Positions 1-8,139 are shown, numbered from the stretch's first letter. The stretch is 64,000 nucleotides of DNA from Propionivibrio dicarboxylicus (GCF_900099695.1 NZ_FNCY01000005.1:1-64000), one strand, 5' to 3'. A program made the numbers and translations. The notes: a model not told the origin generated them from the sequence alone.

Positions 1-488
1 ACCGGCCCGACCGTCTCGCCGAAGGAGAGAAAGACCTCGTCCTGGATGAAGACGTTCTTGACGAAGCCCTGTTCGTCCTTGACCGCCGCGATCAGCGCCA
101 ACCCCGCGAGAATGCCCCGCGTCGCCAGCGTGACAATGAATTCAGGCAGCTCGAAGTAGGTGATGAAGAAGCCGTTCACCCAGCCGATCAGGCAGCCTCC
201 GGCCAGCGCGATCGGAATGTAGATATACGCCGGCAGTTGCGTGTAGGAAATGAAATTGATGCAGACCATCGAGGTGATGGCCACCACGGCGCCGATCGAC
301 ATGTCGATCCCCGCCGTGATCAGCACCAGCGTGAAACCGATCGCGATGATCCCCGTCAGCGACGCTTCCTGCAGCAGCGTCATGATGTTGTCCAGCGTCA
401 GGAATGCCGGCGTGATGACCGACATGGCAAGCGAGATGACCAGCAGCAAGCCGATCAGGATGAGTCGTCGTATGGCACTGACCGACAC
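1..488 (-). CDS. Ribose-type ABC transporter permease (partial, runs off left edge)
   Basis: Inner-membrane permease of the RbsC/BPD_transp_2 family, expected to move a sugar or sugar-like compound together with the binding protein encoded just upstream and an ATPase outside the window. The first 162 codons are present. They encode a hydrophobic N-terminal helix followed by the family-typical stretch LITAGIDMSIGAVVAITSMV and a loop with LPEFIVTLATRG, close to the hallmark of this family. I chose the GTG at 488 because CAGGAGA lies about 9 nt upstream. The gene follows the binding-protein gene in the same direction after a 181-nt gap that contains a strong palindrome. The substrate cannot be told from the sequence. 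Confidence 0.9.
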   Translation of the reverse strand, partial: MSVSAIRRLILIGLLLVISLAMSVITPAFLTLDNIMTLLQEASLTGIIAIGFTLVLITAGIDMSIGAVVAITSMVCINFISYTQLPAYIYIPIALAGGCLIGWVNGFFITYFELPEFIVTLATRGILAGLALIAAVKDEQGFVKNVFIQDEVFLSFGETVGP

Positions 489-631
489 GATGGGTTCTCC
501 TGTGTTTCGAGGACGTCGAAGGTGACCGGGGGCGTTCCCGGCAGCGCGTGTGCGCGCCGGGCCGCGTGTCACCGCGTCGTCGCGATGAATGCGTTCAGCA
601 TGAGTAGCGCGGCGGCGTGGGTGTCGGGCGG

Positions 632-657
632 GCGGCGGCACCGGCCGGTGCCGCCGC
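632..657 (-). other. Perfect 26-bp palindrome between binding-protein and permease genes
   Basis: Each arm is 13 nt (left arm 632-644, right arm 645-657) with perfect complementarity, and the element starts 12 nt beyond the binding-protein stop codon. In RNA it would fold as a stable GC-rich hairpin with a 4-nt loop. Hairpins at this place in sugar ABC operons are known to protect the binding-protein mRNA and lower permease expression. That role is inferred here. There is no U-run, so it is not a classic terminator. Confidence 0.6.
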
Positions 658-669
658 GTGCGCCGTGGC

Positions 670-1614
670 TTACCAGCGATCCTCGCTCTTGATCTGGGCG
701 ACCGTGTCGCGCGTGGCGGCGAACGGCGGGACGGTGATCACCTCGGTCTTGGCCGCTTTCTTCTTGGCGCCGGTCAATAGATCAAACGCATATTGCGCGG
801 CGGTGGCGCCCTGGTTGTAGGCGTTGGTGTAGGCAGTGCCGGTGATCTTGCCCTGCTCGATCAGCGCCAGCGTGCTCTTCTGCCCGTTGAAGCCCCAGAT
901 CTGGATCTTGCCAAGGCGGCCGGCGGCCTCGGCGGCAATCATCGCGCCTTCGGCCATGTTGTCATTGACGGCGAAGACGGCGTCGAGATCCTTGTTGATC
1001 TGCAGGAAGCTGTTCATGATTTCGATGCCCTTGTCCTTGATCCACATGCCGTTCTGGGCGCCGACGATCTTGATGCCGGGGAAGTTTTTCGTCATCACGG
1101 CGCGGAATCCCTTCTCGCGCTCGACGCCGGCCTGTGCGCCCGGAGGCGACTGGATCAGCGCGACGCTACCTTTGCCACCGAGCGCATTGCCGATGCGCTC
1201 GCCGACCATGGCGCCGGCGCCTTCGTCGTCCATCGTCACGCAAGCGGCATGAGGCAGCAGCGTGTCGGTATTGAGCGTGATGACGTGAATGCCCTTGCCT
1301 TCGGCCTTCCGGACGCTCGCGGTGAGCGCGGCGGCGTCGGCCGGTTGCAGGATGATGGCGTTGTAGCCCTGGTTGATCAGGTCGTCCATCAGCGTGACCT
1401 GAATCTCGGCTTTCATCTGCGCATCGAAGGACTGCAGCGTCGATCCCGGATAGCTCTTCATGACATTTTCGACGCCGGTTTTCCAGGCCTGCGTCAGCGC
1501 CTGGCCGATCGATGTCGGTACATAGCCGACTTTGTAAGCGGTTTGCGCATAGCTGCAGCCGATCGATGAAAACAGCAGACCCAGGCCCAGCAACATCAAC
1601 TTCGTTCTGTTCAT
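670..1614 (-). CDS. Periplasmic sugar-binding protein, RbsB-like
   Basis: Periplasmic substrate-binding component of a ribose-type ABC importer (Peripla_BP_4 family), 314 aa. Residues 1-24 form a Sec signal peptide (MNRTK, a leucine-rich core, then SYA before QT). The mature protein begins with YKVGYVPTSIGQALTQAW and has the family's alternating lobes, including IILQPADAAAL and DLDAVFAVNDNMAEGAM. An AA-rich hinge region precedes WGFNG. It is followed by the permease gene. Upstream, a 130-nt gap to the UPF0261 gene carries an 11-bp-period repeat. The ligand is unknown; the neighbouring aldolase, isomerase and dehydrogenase suggest a pentose, tetrose or acid sugar. Confidence 0.9.
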   Translation of the reverse strand: MNRTKLMLLGLGLLFSSIGCSYAQTAYKVGYVPTSIGQALTQAWKTGVENVMKSYPGSTLQSFDAQMKAEIQVTLMDDLINQGYNAIILQPADAAALTASVRKAEGKGIHVITLNTDTLLPHAACVTMDDEGAGAMVGERIGNALGGKGSVALIQSPPGAQAGVEREKGFRAVMTKNFPGIKIVGAQNGMWIKDKGIEIMNSFLQINKDLDAVFAVNDNMAEGAMIAAEAAGRLGKIQIWGFNGQKSTLALIEQGKITGTAYTNAYNQGATAAQYAFDLLTGAKKKAAKTEVITVPPFAATRDTVAQIKSEDRW

Positions 1615-1703
1615 TGCGACCTCCCAAGGGTGAATGGAATTTACCTCATTACTGCGTTCGTTCTACATCCGGATTGCATTGGTGCTGCGACGACAATTCC
1701 TTG

Positions 1704-1747
1704 TGTCTGATTTGTGTCTGATGACTGTCTGACGTGTGCCTGATTCA
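1704..1747. repeat. Four tandem 11-bp-period repeats, core TGTCTGA
   Basis: The heptamer TGTCTGA occurs at 1704, 1715 and 1726, with the variant TGCCTGA at 1737. The spacing is exactly 11 bp, about one helical turn. The array lies between the stop codon of the UPF0261 gene and the start of the binding-protein gene, so it is in the upstream region of the latter. The third copy contains GTCTGAC, the same core as the GntR-type site at 4567. A binding array for a regulator is the natural reading, but no protein can be assigned from sequence. Confidence 0.6.
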
Positions 1748-3007
1748 TGCCGAGTCCATCGCCAGCGCGACCGGCTGAGCTTGCAGGTAGGCCTGCAATT
1801 CGGCGGCGGCGAGTTCGCCGAACTCGGGCTGGCTGATGTTGAGATCGGCCTCGACCCAGCGGATCGAGCGCTTGAGGCCGCGACGCAGCGTGTCGATGAA
1901 GGCGGCGTCGATGGCTGCGTCATGGAGCGGCCGTCCGGGTGCGCCGGCCTCGCAGAAGCCGCGTTTCGGGATCAGCACCGTCAGCGGTCCGGTCGCCTGG
2001 TTGAGGCGTTCGGCGATGACGGTGGCAACCTGGGCGATTTCGGCGGCGCTGAGCTTGACGTGATACAGGCTGGCGTTGTGCGCGATCGATTTGCGTGCGC
2101 GCCAGTTCGACGGAAAGCTGTCGACGCCGAAGTCGGTGCTGCAACTCAGGATATCCACGGCGCCCGGTGCGACGACCTGCGGAATGCCGGCCGCCGCCGC
2201 GGCGAGCAGCCGGTCGTTGGCGCCGGCGCAGTAGCCGCCGAACACTTCCGACGAGATCTCGTGCAGCGTCAGGTCGAGCGAAGCGCCGATCACCTTGTCG
2301 GCGATGAAGTGCTCCATGGCGCGACCGCCGACGCCGGTGGCATGAAACGAGATCGTTTCGTAGCCGGCGTCTTGCAAGCGCGCTGTTGCCGCCGAGACGC
2401 CGCCGCTCGTCACGCCGAGCATCGTTGCGCCGATGACGAGCGCATCGGACGCCTCGATGCGCCGGTTGCCGTACATCGCCATGCCGACGATGGCGCCGAC
2501 GGCGTTGGCGATGACGCTGCGGGTGATGCGGTTGATGCCCGAGATGTCGGCGACCGAGTGCATGACGACGATGTCCTTGGCGCCGACGAAGGGACCGAAC
2601 AGGCGCTTGCCGCTGGCCATCGTCGACAGGATCAGCTTCGGCACGCCGACCGGCAGCGCGCGCATCGCGGTTGCCGCCATGATCGTGTTCTGGATGCCCC
2701 CGAGCGAGAGGATCGCGTCGAAGTCCTTGCGTTTGAAACATTCGGCGACGGCGATCGCCGCCGCGCTGGCCATGGTTTCGATGCGCGCGCCCTTGTCCAT
2801 GCGCGTCAGCGTTTCGAGGCTCAGGCCGGCCGCGTGCAACACCTCACCGGCCTGGATTTCGATGGCTCCGGCGCCCTCGGCAGGCTTGCCCGAGACGCCG
2901 ATATCGATGACGCGGACGGCGTGGCCGAGCGTTTCGATCAGGTTTCTGGCATAGGACACCTCGATGTGCTTGGTGTCCATTGTCGCCAGGATGGCGATGG
3001 TTTTCAT
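1745..3007 (-). CDS. UPF0261 / Tm-1-like ATP-binding protein
   Basis: A 420-aa member of the UPF0261 family, related to the N-terminal ATP-binding domain of the plant Tm-1 resistance protein. The N-terminus (MKTIAILATMDTKHIEVSYA) is family-typical, as are GGIQNTIMAATAMRALPVGVP and the region GKRLFGPFVGAKDIVVMHSV. No signal peptide or membrane segment is seen, so it is cytoplasmic. Its biochemical role is not established; relatives often sit in catabolic loci beside a TIM-barrel partner, which is absent here. It lies between the metallo-hydrolase gene (20-nt gap) and the binding-protein gene, pointing to a role in the same catabolic pathway. Confidence 0.85.
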   Translation of the reverse strand: MKTIAILATMDTKHIEVSYARNLIETLGHAVRVIDIGVSGKPAEGAGAIEIQAGEVLHAAGLSLETLTRMDKGARIETMASAAAIAVAECFKRKDFDAILSLGGIQNTIMAATAMRALPVGVPKLILSTMASGKRLFGPFVGAKDIVVMHSVADISGINRITRSVIANAVGAIVGMAMYGNRRIEASDALVIGATMLGVTSGGVSAATARLQDAGYETISFHATGVGGRAMEHFIADKVIGASLDLTLHEISSEVFGGYCAGANDRLLAAAAAGIPQVVAPGAVDILSCSTDFGVDSFPSNWRARKSIAHNASLYHVKLSAAEIAQVATVIAERLNQATGPLTVLIPKRGFCEAGAPGRPLHDAAIDAAFIDTLRRGLKRSIRWVEADLNISQPEFGELAAAELQAYLQAQPVALAMDSA

Positions 3008-3027
3008 CGTGCCGGCCCCGATCGCGC

Positions 3028-3831
3028 TCAGGCCTTCTTGCCGAGGACGATGCCCTTCTCGTAGAGCTCGATCATGGCGGCCTCATGCGTGAGCAGGATG
3101 AATTCCTGGCTCTTGGCGCGGCGCTTGATCGTCTCAATGCTGCGCCACGATTCGGTGATGTTCTCGAAGCGGGCCGGCGGCGTGATCGTGTAGTGGATCT
3201 TCGGGATCGGCTTGAGATTGTCATAGGTGAACATCGCGTCGCCGCAGCAGTGGTACTCACCGGCCTCGGTGTTGACGACGACGACCTGGTGGCCGATCGA
3301 ATGGCCCGGCGTCGGATAGACGCTGATGCCGTCGATGATTTCGGCCTCGCCGTCGAGCAGCTCGAACTTGGTGTCCTTGAATTGCGGTTCGAGACCGAGC
3401 ACCGGGTATTCGTAGGACTTGTAGTAGAGCGGAATCGGATTCATCGCGAATTCGTATTCGGCGCGCTGCACGTAGAACTTGGCATTCTTGAATTTCGCCA
3501 GGTGATAGACGTGGTCCCAGTGCAGGTGCGTGAAGATGACGATGTCGATTTCCTCGGGCGTGATGCCCATCTTCGCGAGCTGCTCATGCACGGCGTAGCC
3601 CTCGGGCTGGTAGGAGCCGGGGTGATGGTATTTGTGCGCGATCTCGGTGTTGCTCATGCCGCTGTCGACGAGGATCTTCTTGCCGGCACCTTCGATCAGG
3701 AAAATCGTCACCGGCAGTTCGGCATAGCCTTCGGTGTCGTAATAGGCATGCGTGCTGTGGTGGTAGATGTAGGTGCCTTTGTGGGTATGGGTGAAACCGG
3801 TGACGATGGCGCGGAGGGTATAGGTGTTCAT
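3028..3831 (-). CDS. Metallo-beta-lactamase-fold hydrolase, lactonase-like
   Basis: A 267-aa soluble hydrolase of the AHL-lactonase-like branch of the metallo-beta-lactamase superfamily. The zinc motif is THLHWDH, with His102, His104, Asp106 and His107. Further expected ligands are His177/His181 in PGHSIGH, Asp198 in CCGDAMF and a His in LLTHEA near the C-terminus. Members open lactone rings. Placement between a class II aldolase gene and a UPF0261 gene makes a sugar-acid lactone a more plausible substrate than a quorum signal, but that is inference. The gene follows the aldolase gene by 50 nt on the same strand. Confidence 0.85.
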   Translation of the reverse strand: MNTYTLRAIVTGFTHTHKGTYIYHHSTHAYYDTEGYAELPVTIFLIEGAGKKILVDSGMSNTEIAHKYHHPGSYQPEGYAVHEQLAKMGITPEEIDIVIFTHLHWDHVYHLAKFKNAKFYVQRAEYEFAMNPIPLYYKSYEYPVLGLEPQFKDTKFELLDGEAEIIDGISVYPTPGHSIGHQVVVVNTEAGEYHCCGDAMFTYDNLKPIPKIHYTITPPARFENITESWRSIETIKRRAKSQEFILLTHEAAMIELYEKGIVLGKKA

Positions 3832-3881
3832 GGTGTGGACCTGTGGGTGAAAAAGTGAGTTGAAGCGTTTTGAATAAGGCG

Positions 3882-4493
3882 TCAGGCGATGAGGCCGGCA
3901 TTGCGGCCGATGGCGGCGAGCCAGGCGACCTGCGCCGTTTCCTCGACGAATTCGGCGAGGTGTTCGGCTTCGGCAGCGCTGCGGCCGAGGGCGACGATGC
4001 CGTGCCCCTGCAGCACGAAGGCGAGGCGCTTGGGGTTTTCCTTCAGCAGCGCGCAGATCTTCGGAATGTCGGCCGTCGTCACTTCGGGCGTGTCGACCGG
4101 GACGACCGGGATCGGCCCCGGCAGCTTGAGCAGCGACTGCTTGGTGATCGGCGGGATGTCCTTGCCGCTCAGCGACCAGGCGATGGCATAGGGCGAATGG
4201 GTATGCACGATCGCGTCGAAATGGCTGAACTCGCGGTACAGCACGCTGTGCAGCAGCAGTTCGCGGGTCGGCGAACGATCGCCTTCGATGACACGTCCTT
4301 CGAGGTCGGTGACGACCACCGTGTCGGGCGCCGAGTCGACGAAGCTGACGCCGCTGGCCTTGACCACCATCATGCCGGTGTTGCCGATACGCACGCTGAG
4401 ATTGCCGCCGTTGCCGGTTTGTATTCTTGCGTCATAGGCGCGGCGGGCGGCGAGGATGAAGTCGGCGATGGCTTTTTCGATCAGGTCGTTCAT
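3882..4493 (-). CDS. Class II aldolase (fuculose-phosphate-aldolase family)
   Basis: A 203-aa zinc-dependent aldolase/epimerase-type enzyme. It has the phosphate-binding GNGGN near residue 27 and the TGNGGNLSVR context. His97 and His99 (IVHTHSP) and His164 (QGHGIVALG) are the zinc ligands, with Glu78 in the usual catalytic region. I start at the ATG at 4493 because AGGAGA lies just upstream; an in-frame start at 4577 would add 28 unlikely residues. It is the first gene of the leftward operon and probably cleaves a phosphorylated or acid sugar to C2 or C3 products. A decarboxylase role, as in the OtnC subgroup, is also possible. Confidence 0.85.
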   Translation of the reverse strand: MNDLIEKAIADFILAARRAYDARIQTGNGGNLSVRIGNTGMMVVKASGVSFVDSAPDTVVVTDLEGRVIEGDRSPTRELLLHSVLYREFSHFDAIVHTHSPYAIAWSLSGKDIPPITKQSLLKLPGPIPVVPVDTPEVTTADIPKICALLKENPKRLAFVLQGHGIVALGRSAAEAEHLAEFVEETAQVAWLAAIGRNAGLIA

Positions 4494-4566
4494 GGGTTCT
4501 CCTGTTGAGGCGATGTTTGGCGCGATACTTGACATGACTTGAGATATGACGAACTCAGAGATCAGG

Positions 4567-4577
4567 AGGTCTGACAA
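4567..4577. promoter_or_regulatory. Candidate GntR/FadR-type operator upstream of the aldolase operon
   Basis: AGGTCTGACAA fits the FadR-subfamily consensus TNGTNNNACNA with one mismatch (A in place of the first T). It lies about 75 bp before the aldolase start codon and about 85 bp past the gntR stop. The reverse complement shares GTTGTC and AC with the site at 5438-5450. The regulator encoded next door is the obvious candidate. Confidence 0.5.
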
Positions 4578-4662
4578 CAGAAATTAAAAGACAGTGGCGA
4601 CATGCCGGATCTCTCTTGTTGAACTTGAAGGATGCGTGGCCCGAGGGCGTCGGGATGCGTGC

Positions 4663-5397
4663 CTATTTCTTTCTTGGCTTCTGTTCCGCCTTGGCCTTCT
4701 TGGCGCTTTCGGCGACGAGTTCCTCGACGCGGCGGATGTGGCTTTCCATGACATTCGCCGCCTTGACCGGGCTGTGCTCGGCGATGGCAGCCAGGATGCC
4801 CTGGTGGAAGTCCATGACCTCGTCGTGATGCACGGATTCGCGGAGGCTCAGGAACTGATGGAAGTGCAGCGTCTGGTGGATCGAGTGGATGAACTTGACA
4901 TAAATGCCGTTGTGCGAGGCTTCGGCGACGGCCAAGTGGAACTTGAGGTCGGCGGCGAAGAAGGCGTTGTCCTTGCCTTCGCGGTGCTTGAGGATTTCGG
5001 TGCGGGCGAAGGCTTCGCTCTCGCGGATCCTGGCGATGTCGGCCTCGCTCGCATGCTCGGCGGCGAGTCGCGCCGCTTCGCCTTCGATAAGACGGCGCAA
5101 TTGCAGGATCTCGATCAGCGACTGGTCCTGGAAGAACATGAAGGTGTCGAACTCGTTGCCGAGGATGTCCGGGCTCACCACATTGACGAAGGTGCCGATG
5201 CCATGTTTGGTGACGAGAAAACCGGCCTGGCGCAGCGCTCGCAGCGCTTCGCGCACCGGTGCGCGGCTGACGCCGAACATCTCCGCCAGCTGGGTTTCCG
5301 TCGGCAGGCGTTCGCCGACCTTGAAGGACCCCTTGACGATCAGGTTCTTGATTTCCTCGGCTACCTGGTCACAGGCGTTCGTGCGGTTGATCACCAT
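4663..5397 (-). CDS. GntR-family regulator, FadR subfamily
   Basis: A 244-aa DNA-binding regulator. Residues 1-75 are the GntR winged helix-turn-helix, recognisable from GERLPTETQLAEMFGVSRAP followed by VREALRALRQAGFL. The rest is an all-helical FCD ligand domain with the expected metal-site histidines and acidic residues. The C-terminus is lysine-rich. It is transcribed in the same direction as the aldolase operon (170-nt gap) and is divergent from the yciI/rpiB pair. A palindromic site matching the family consensus lies 41 bp upstream of its start and probably serves both directions. The inducer is likely a pathway intermediate. Confidence 0.92.
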   Translation of the reverse strand: MVINRTNACDQVAEEIKNLIVKGSFKVGERLPTETQLAEMFGVSRAPVREALRALRQAGFLVTKHGIGTFVNVVSPDILGNEFDTFMFFQDQSLIEILQLRRLIEGEAARLAAEHASEADIARIRESEAFARTEILKHREGKDNAFFAADLKFHLAVAEASHNGIYVKFIHSIHQTLHFHQFLSLRESVHHDEVMDFHQGILAAIAEHSPVKAANVMESHIRRVEELVAESAKKAKAEQKPRKK

Positions 5398-5437
5398 GAA
5401 ATTCGCGTCGCGTCTCGATGTTGTTTGTGGATGTTAT

Positions 5438-5450
5438 GTTGTCTAACAAC
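5438..5450. promoter_or_regulatory. GntR/FadR-type operator between gntR and yciI-rpiB
   Basis: GTTGTCTAACAAC is a perfect inverted repeat (5-bp arms, 3-bp centre), and its inner 11 bp at 5439-5449 match the TNGTNNNACNA consensus exactly. It sits in the divergent region between gntR and the YciI/RpiB genes, placed for autoregulation and control of the rightward transcript. Confidence 0.65.
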
Positions 5451-5523
5451 TAGGCTTGGGTGTAATGTATCCGCGTTTATTTCAAAAAACAAGTCTTTCG
5501 ACATTTTCACGGAGAAGATCCGA

Positions 5524-5817
5524 ATGTTCATCGTTTTGCTCGATTATCTCAAGCCCCTGTCGGAGGTCGATCGCTTCGTCGCCGAGCACCGGGCCTATCT
5601 TAAAACACAGTACGACGCCGGCCGATTTCTGCTCTCGGGCCGGCGCGAACCGCGCACCGGCGGCGTCATCATCGCCCGTGCGGCGACACGTGCCGAACTC
5701 GAAGCCCTTCTCGCCGGCGACCCATTCTGGCGCGAAGGCATTGCGCATTATGACATCGTCGAGTTCGTGCCGTCGATGGCCAGCGCCGGTCTGGCGCATC
5801 TCGTCGACGGCGCCTAG
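5524..5817 (+). CDS. YciI-family protein
   Basis: A 97-aa ferredoxin-like-fold protein of the YciI/YCII family, beginning [20 protein letters not shown]. The conserved family His appears as EHRAYL near residue 21, with the acidic residue in [15 protein letters not shown]. Members are small enzymes or accessory proteins with few known reactions (muconolactone-isomerase-like fold). I use the ATG at 5524. The longer in-frame open frame upstream has no support and would pass through the GntR operator. It precedes the RpiB-like gene by 41 nt in the same direction and is probably co-transcribed. Confidence 0.85.
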   Translation: MFIVLLDYLKPLSEVDRFVAEHRAYLKTQYDAGRFLLSGRREPRTGGVIIARAATRAELEALLAGDPFWREGIAHYDIVEFVPSMASAGLAHLVDGA

Positions 5818-5858
5818 CGCGGCAGCGCTGCAAAGTTTCCAACCCAGGGAGAATCCCA

Positions 5859-6317
5859 ATGAAAATCGCGATCGCCGGCGACAGCGTCGGCATCAGTCTT
5901 TCCGAAGTCCTGGCCAAGCACCTCAGCGATGTCCCCGGCATCGAGGTGTCCGAACTGAGCCGTTCGCCGGCCGGCAGCGGCGAGTATTACGCCAACATCG
6001 CCGAACGGGTGGCGAAGGCCATCCTCGCCGGCGAGTATGATCGCGGCATCCTCTGTTGCGGCACCGGCATCGGCATGGCGATTTCGGCCAACAAGGTGCC
6101 GGGCATCCGCGCGGCGCAGACGCATGACACGTTCTCGGCCGAGCGTGCCGCCAAGAGCAACAATGCGCACATCATCACGCTGGGCGCGCGCGTGGTCGGG
6201 TCGGAGCTGGCGAAGACGATCGTCAATGCCTGGCTGTGTTCCGAGTTCGATCCGAAGGGCGCGTCGGCGGCGAATGTCGCCGCCATCGACGCGCTCGACG
6301 CGTCTTATCGCCGCTAG
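5859..6317 (+). CDS. RpiB/LacAB-family sugar-phosphate isomerase
   Basis: A 152-aa aldose-ketose phosphate isomerase of the RpiB fold. It has the catalytic Cys region [16 protein letters not shown] (Cys66/67, GTGIGM 68-73) and the expected His in AAQTHD. Family members act on ribose-5-phosphate, allose-6-phosphate, galactose-6-phosphate or erythrulose-4-phosphate. The 152-aa length and the GDSVG N-terminus are compatible with the erythrulose-phosphate isomerase branch, but I cannot place it confidently. CAGGGAGAAT precedes the ATG. Together with the aldolase and dehydrogenase it supports a pentose or tetrose pathway. It is followed by a GC-rich hairpin. Confidence 0.9.
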   Translation: MKIAIAGDSVGISLSEVLAKHLSDVPGIEVSELSRSPAGSGEYYANIAERVAKAILAGEYDRGILCCGTGIGMAISANKVPGIRAAQTHDTFSAERAAKSNNAHIITLGARVVGSELAKTIVNAWLCSEFDPKGASAANVAAIDALDASYRR

Positions 6318-6329
6318 TGTCTGCAGCAA

Positions 6330-6349
6330 GGCGCCCCGTGCGGGGCGCC
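6330..6349 (+). terminator. GC-rich hairpin after the RpiB-like gene
   Basis: GGCGCCCC at 6330-6337 pairs perfectly with GGGGCGCC at 6342-6349 around a GTGC loop, 12 nt after the stop codon. Only scattered T residues follow, so termination may be partial. It also lies at the end of the convergent racemase-like gene. Confidence 0.5.
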
Positions 6350-6410
6350 ATTCGCTTCAAGACATTGTCACGATACGGGCTGCGCCCCGGTTATCGATGA
6401 CGAACCGGTA

Positions 6411-7070
6411 TCAGTTGCCGAGAAGGAGCTGACGCGCCTTGATGACGCCGCGTTTCGGGCTGGTCAGGACCGGCACCTTGATCTCGCCGAGGAGCGGTTC
6501 GATCGTCACCATGCTGCCCTGTGCCAGGACGATGACATCGTTTTCCTGTTCTGCACGCTTGAGCAGGTCGATGATCAGGCGGTCGTGCTTGTCGCGGTTG
6601 CGCTCTTTCATCAGCACGTCGAGGGCGCCGTCGGCGAGGTAGGTCTTTATTTCGATGTCCTTGCCCTGCGCCGCGGCCGCGCTTCTCAGCGCCGCCGACG
6701 TCGGTTTCAGCGTTGCCGCTGCGGTGGCGGCAACGCCGATCCGGCTGCCCGCAGCGACGGCCTGTTCGGCCATGGCGTCGTCGACCATGAGGATCGGGAT
6801 GTTCACCATCTTGCGCGCGCATTCGATGCCTTCGCGCGTCGACGAACATTGGCTGAAGATCAGGTCGGCGCCGGCCGCTTCGGCGGCGACGCAGTACTGG
6901 CAGATGCGCTGGATGATCGACGGCGTGATGCCGCGGTTGCGGTTCAGCGTGTCGAGCAGATCTTCGTCGACCAGATTCGAGACCTGCGCTTCCGGGATGA
7001 TTTCCTGAAACAGGCGGTTGAACACGTCGAATGACACCATGCTGGTTTGCAGCAGTACGATCTTTTTCAT
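6411..7070 (-). CDS. Asp/Glu racemase-superfamily protein with one catalytic Cys
   Basis: A 219-aa member of the Asp/Glu/hydantoin racemase superfamily. The first catalytic cysteine is present as Cys75 in IFSQCSST. Where the second Cys is normally found, the sequence reads VIVLAQGSM, so Gln184 replaces it. A simple two-base racemase mechanism is therefore doubtful; single-Cys members of this fold include decarboxylases and isomerases. I use the ATG at 7070 because AAGGAGA is 6 nt upstream; a start at 7088 would overlap that site. It follows the dehydrogenase gene by 37 nt and is probably co-transcribed with it. Confidence 0.8.
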   Translation of the reverse strand: MKKIVLLQTSMVSFDVFNRLFQEIIPEAQVSNLVDEDLLDTLNRNRGITPSIIQRICQYCVAAEAAGADLIFSQCSSTREGIECARKMVNIPILMVDDAMAEQAVAAGSRIGVAATAAATLKPTSAALRSAAAAQGKDIEIKTYLADGALDVLMKERNRDKHDRLIIDLLKRAEQENDVIVLAQGSMVTIEPLLGEIKVPVLTSPKRGVIKARQLLLGN

Positions 7071-7107
7071 GTTTGTCTCCTTGGCCATGCGGGGTTCGCG
7101 GTTTGCG

Positions 7108-8139
7108 TCAGTTCACCAGGAATGCCTTGAGGATCTTGCCCTCGCGGTTGTTTTCCTGATCCCGGAAGGCTTGCACGCCGTCGCCCAGCGGGTATTCGTC
7201 GGTCATCACCGGCGTGATGTCGATGCGCCTTTCCTCCAGCAGTCGGAGGCATTCCTTGAAGTCCTCTAGGCCATAGACATAATTGCCCTTGACGGTGAGT
7301 TCGGTGGTGACGATCTTCTGCATATTCACGCTGACCATTTTCTGCGCATTGCCGATCCAGATGACTGTGCCGCCGATGCGCAAACAGTCGATCGAATTCG
7401 AGGCCGTCGCTTCGATGCCGACGGCTTCGATGGCGAAGTCGCACATCTTCCCGCCGGTGATTTTCCTGACCGCGTCGAGAAAGTCTTCCTGGCGCGGATT
7501 GATGCTGAAATCGGCGCCCATTTGGCGCGCAACGCCGAGGCGGTGGTCGCTGGCGTCGCAGGCGATGATGTTGCGCGCGCCGCGCAGTTTCAGCACCGCG
7601 ATCGTCAGCAGGCCAATCGGCCCGACGCCGATGACCAGGCAATGCTCGGCCTCGGCGAGTTCCCGGTCGCTCAGCTTGTGCGCGGCGCGGTAGGCGACGG
7701 CGAGCGGTTCGGTCATCGCCGCTTCGTTGTAGGACAGCGTCGCGGCGAAGGGCAGGAGGTACTTTTCGTCGACCGCGACGAACTCCGTCATGCTGCCGGG
7801 CTGGTCAAGGACGCCCATGCAGACGCCGGCCGGGCAGACGTTGACGAGGCCCTTGCGGCAGTACTCGCATTCGCCGCAGAACGGCTTCGGGAAAATGACG
7901 ACGCGCTCGCCCTTGCCGAATTTTCCCAGCGCCGGCGCTTCTTCGATGATGCCGGCGACTTCGTGTCCCATGATCATCGGCGGCAGGCGACGGCCGGTCT
8001 TTCCGAGATAGCCCTCGAAGTCGGAACCGCAGATGCCGTTCGATCGGGTACGGATCAGGTACTGGCCGGGTTTCAGCGTCGGCAGCGGGATGTCCCGCAA
8101 CTCCATGGTCTTTTCGCCGAGGTAATACAGGGCTTTCAC
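7108..8139 (-). CDS. Zinc-dependent alcohol/polyol dehydrogenase (MDR family)
   Basis: A 343-aa medium-chain dehydrogenase. The catalytic-zinc Cys is in NGICGSD and the His-Glu pair in MGHEVAG. Four structural-zinc cysteines lie in CGECEYCRKGLVNVC. The Rossmann motif is VIGVGPIGLL, followed by an acidic ACDASD typical of NAD preference. It resembles threonine/sorbitol dehydrogenases and would oxidise a secondary alcohol of a polyol or sugar acid. It is first in a two-gene leftward unit with the racemase-like gene and divergent from the LysR-type regulator. The intergenic repeats suggest it is that regulator's target. Confidence 0.9.
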   Translation of the reverse strand: MKALYYLGEKTMELRDIPLPTLKPGQYLIRTRSNGICGSDFEGYLGKTGRRLPPMIMGHEVAGIIEEAPALGKFGKGERVVIFPKPFCGECEYCRKGLVNVCPAGVCMGVLDQPGSMTEFVAVDEKYLLPFAATLSYNEAAMTEPLAVAYRAAHKLSDRELAEAEHCLVIGVGPIGLLTIAVLKLRGARNIIACDASDHRLGVARQMGADFSINPRQEDFLDAVRKITGGKMCDFAIEAVGIEATASNSIDCLRIGGTVIWIGNAQKMVSVNMQKIVTTELTVKGNYVYGLEDFKECLRLLEERRIDITPVMTDEYPLGDGVQAFRDQENNREGKILKAFLVN

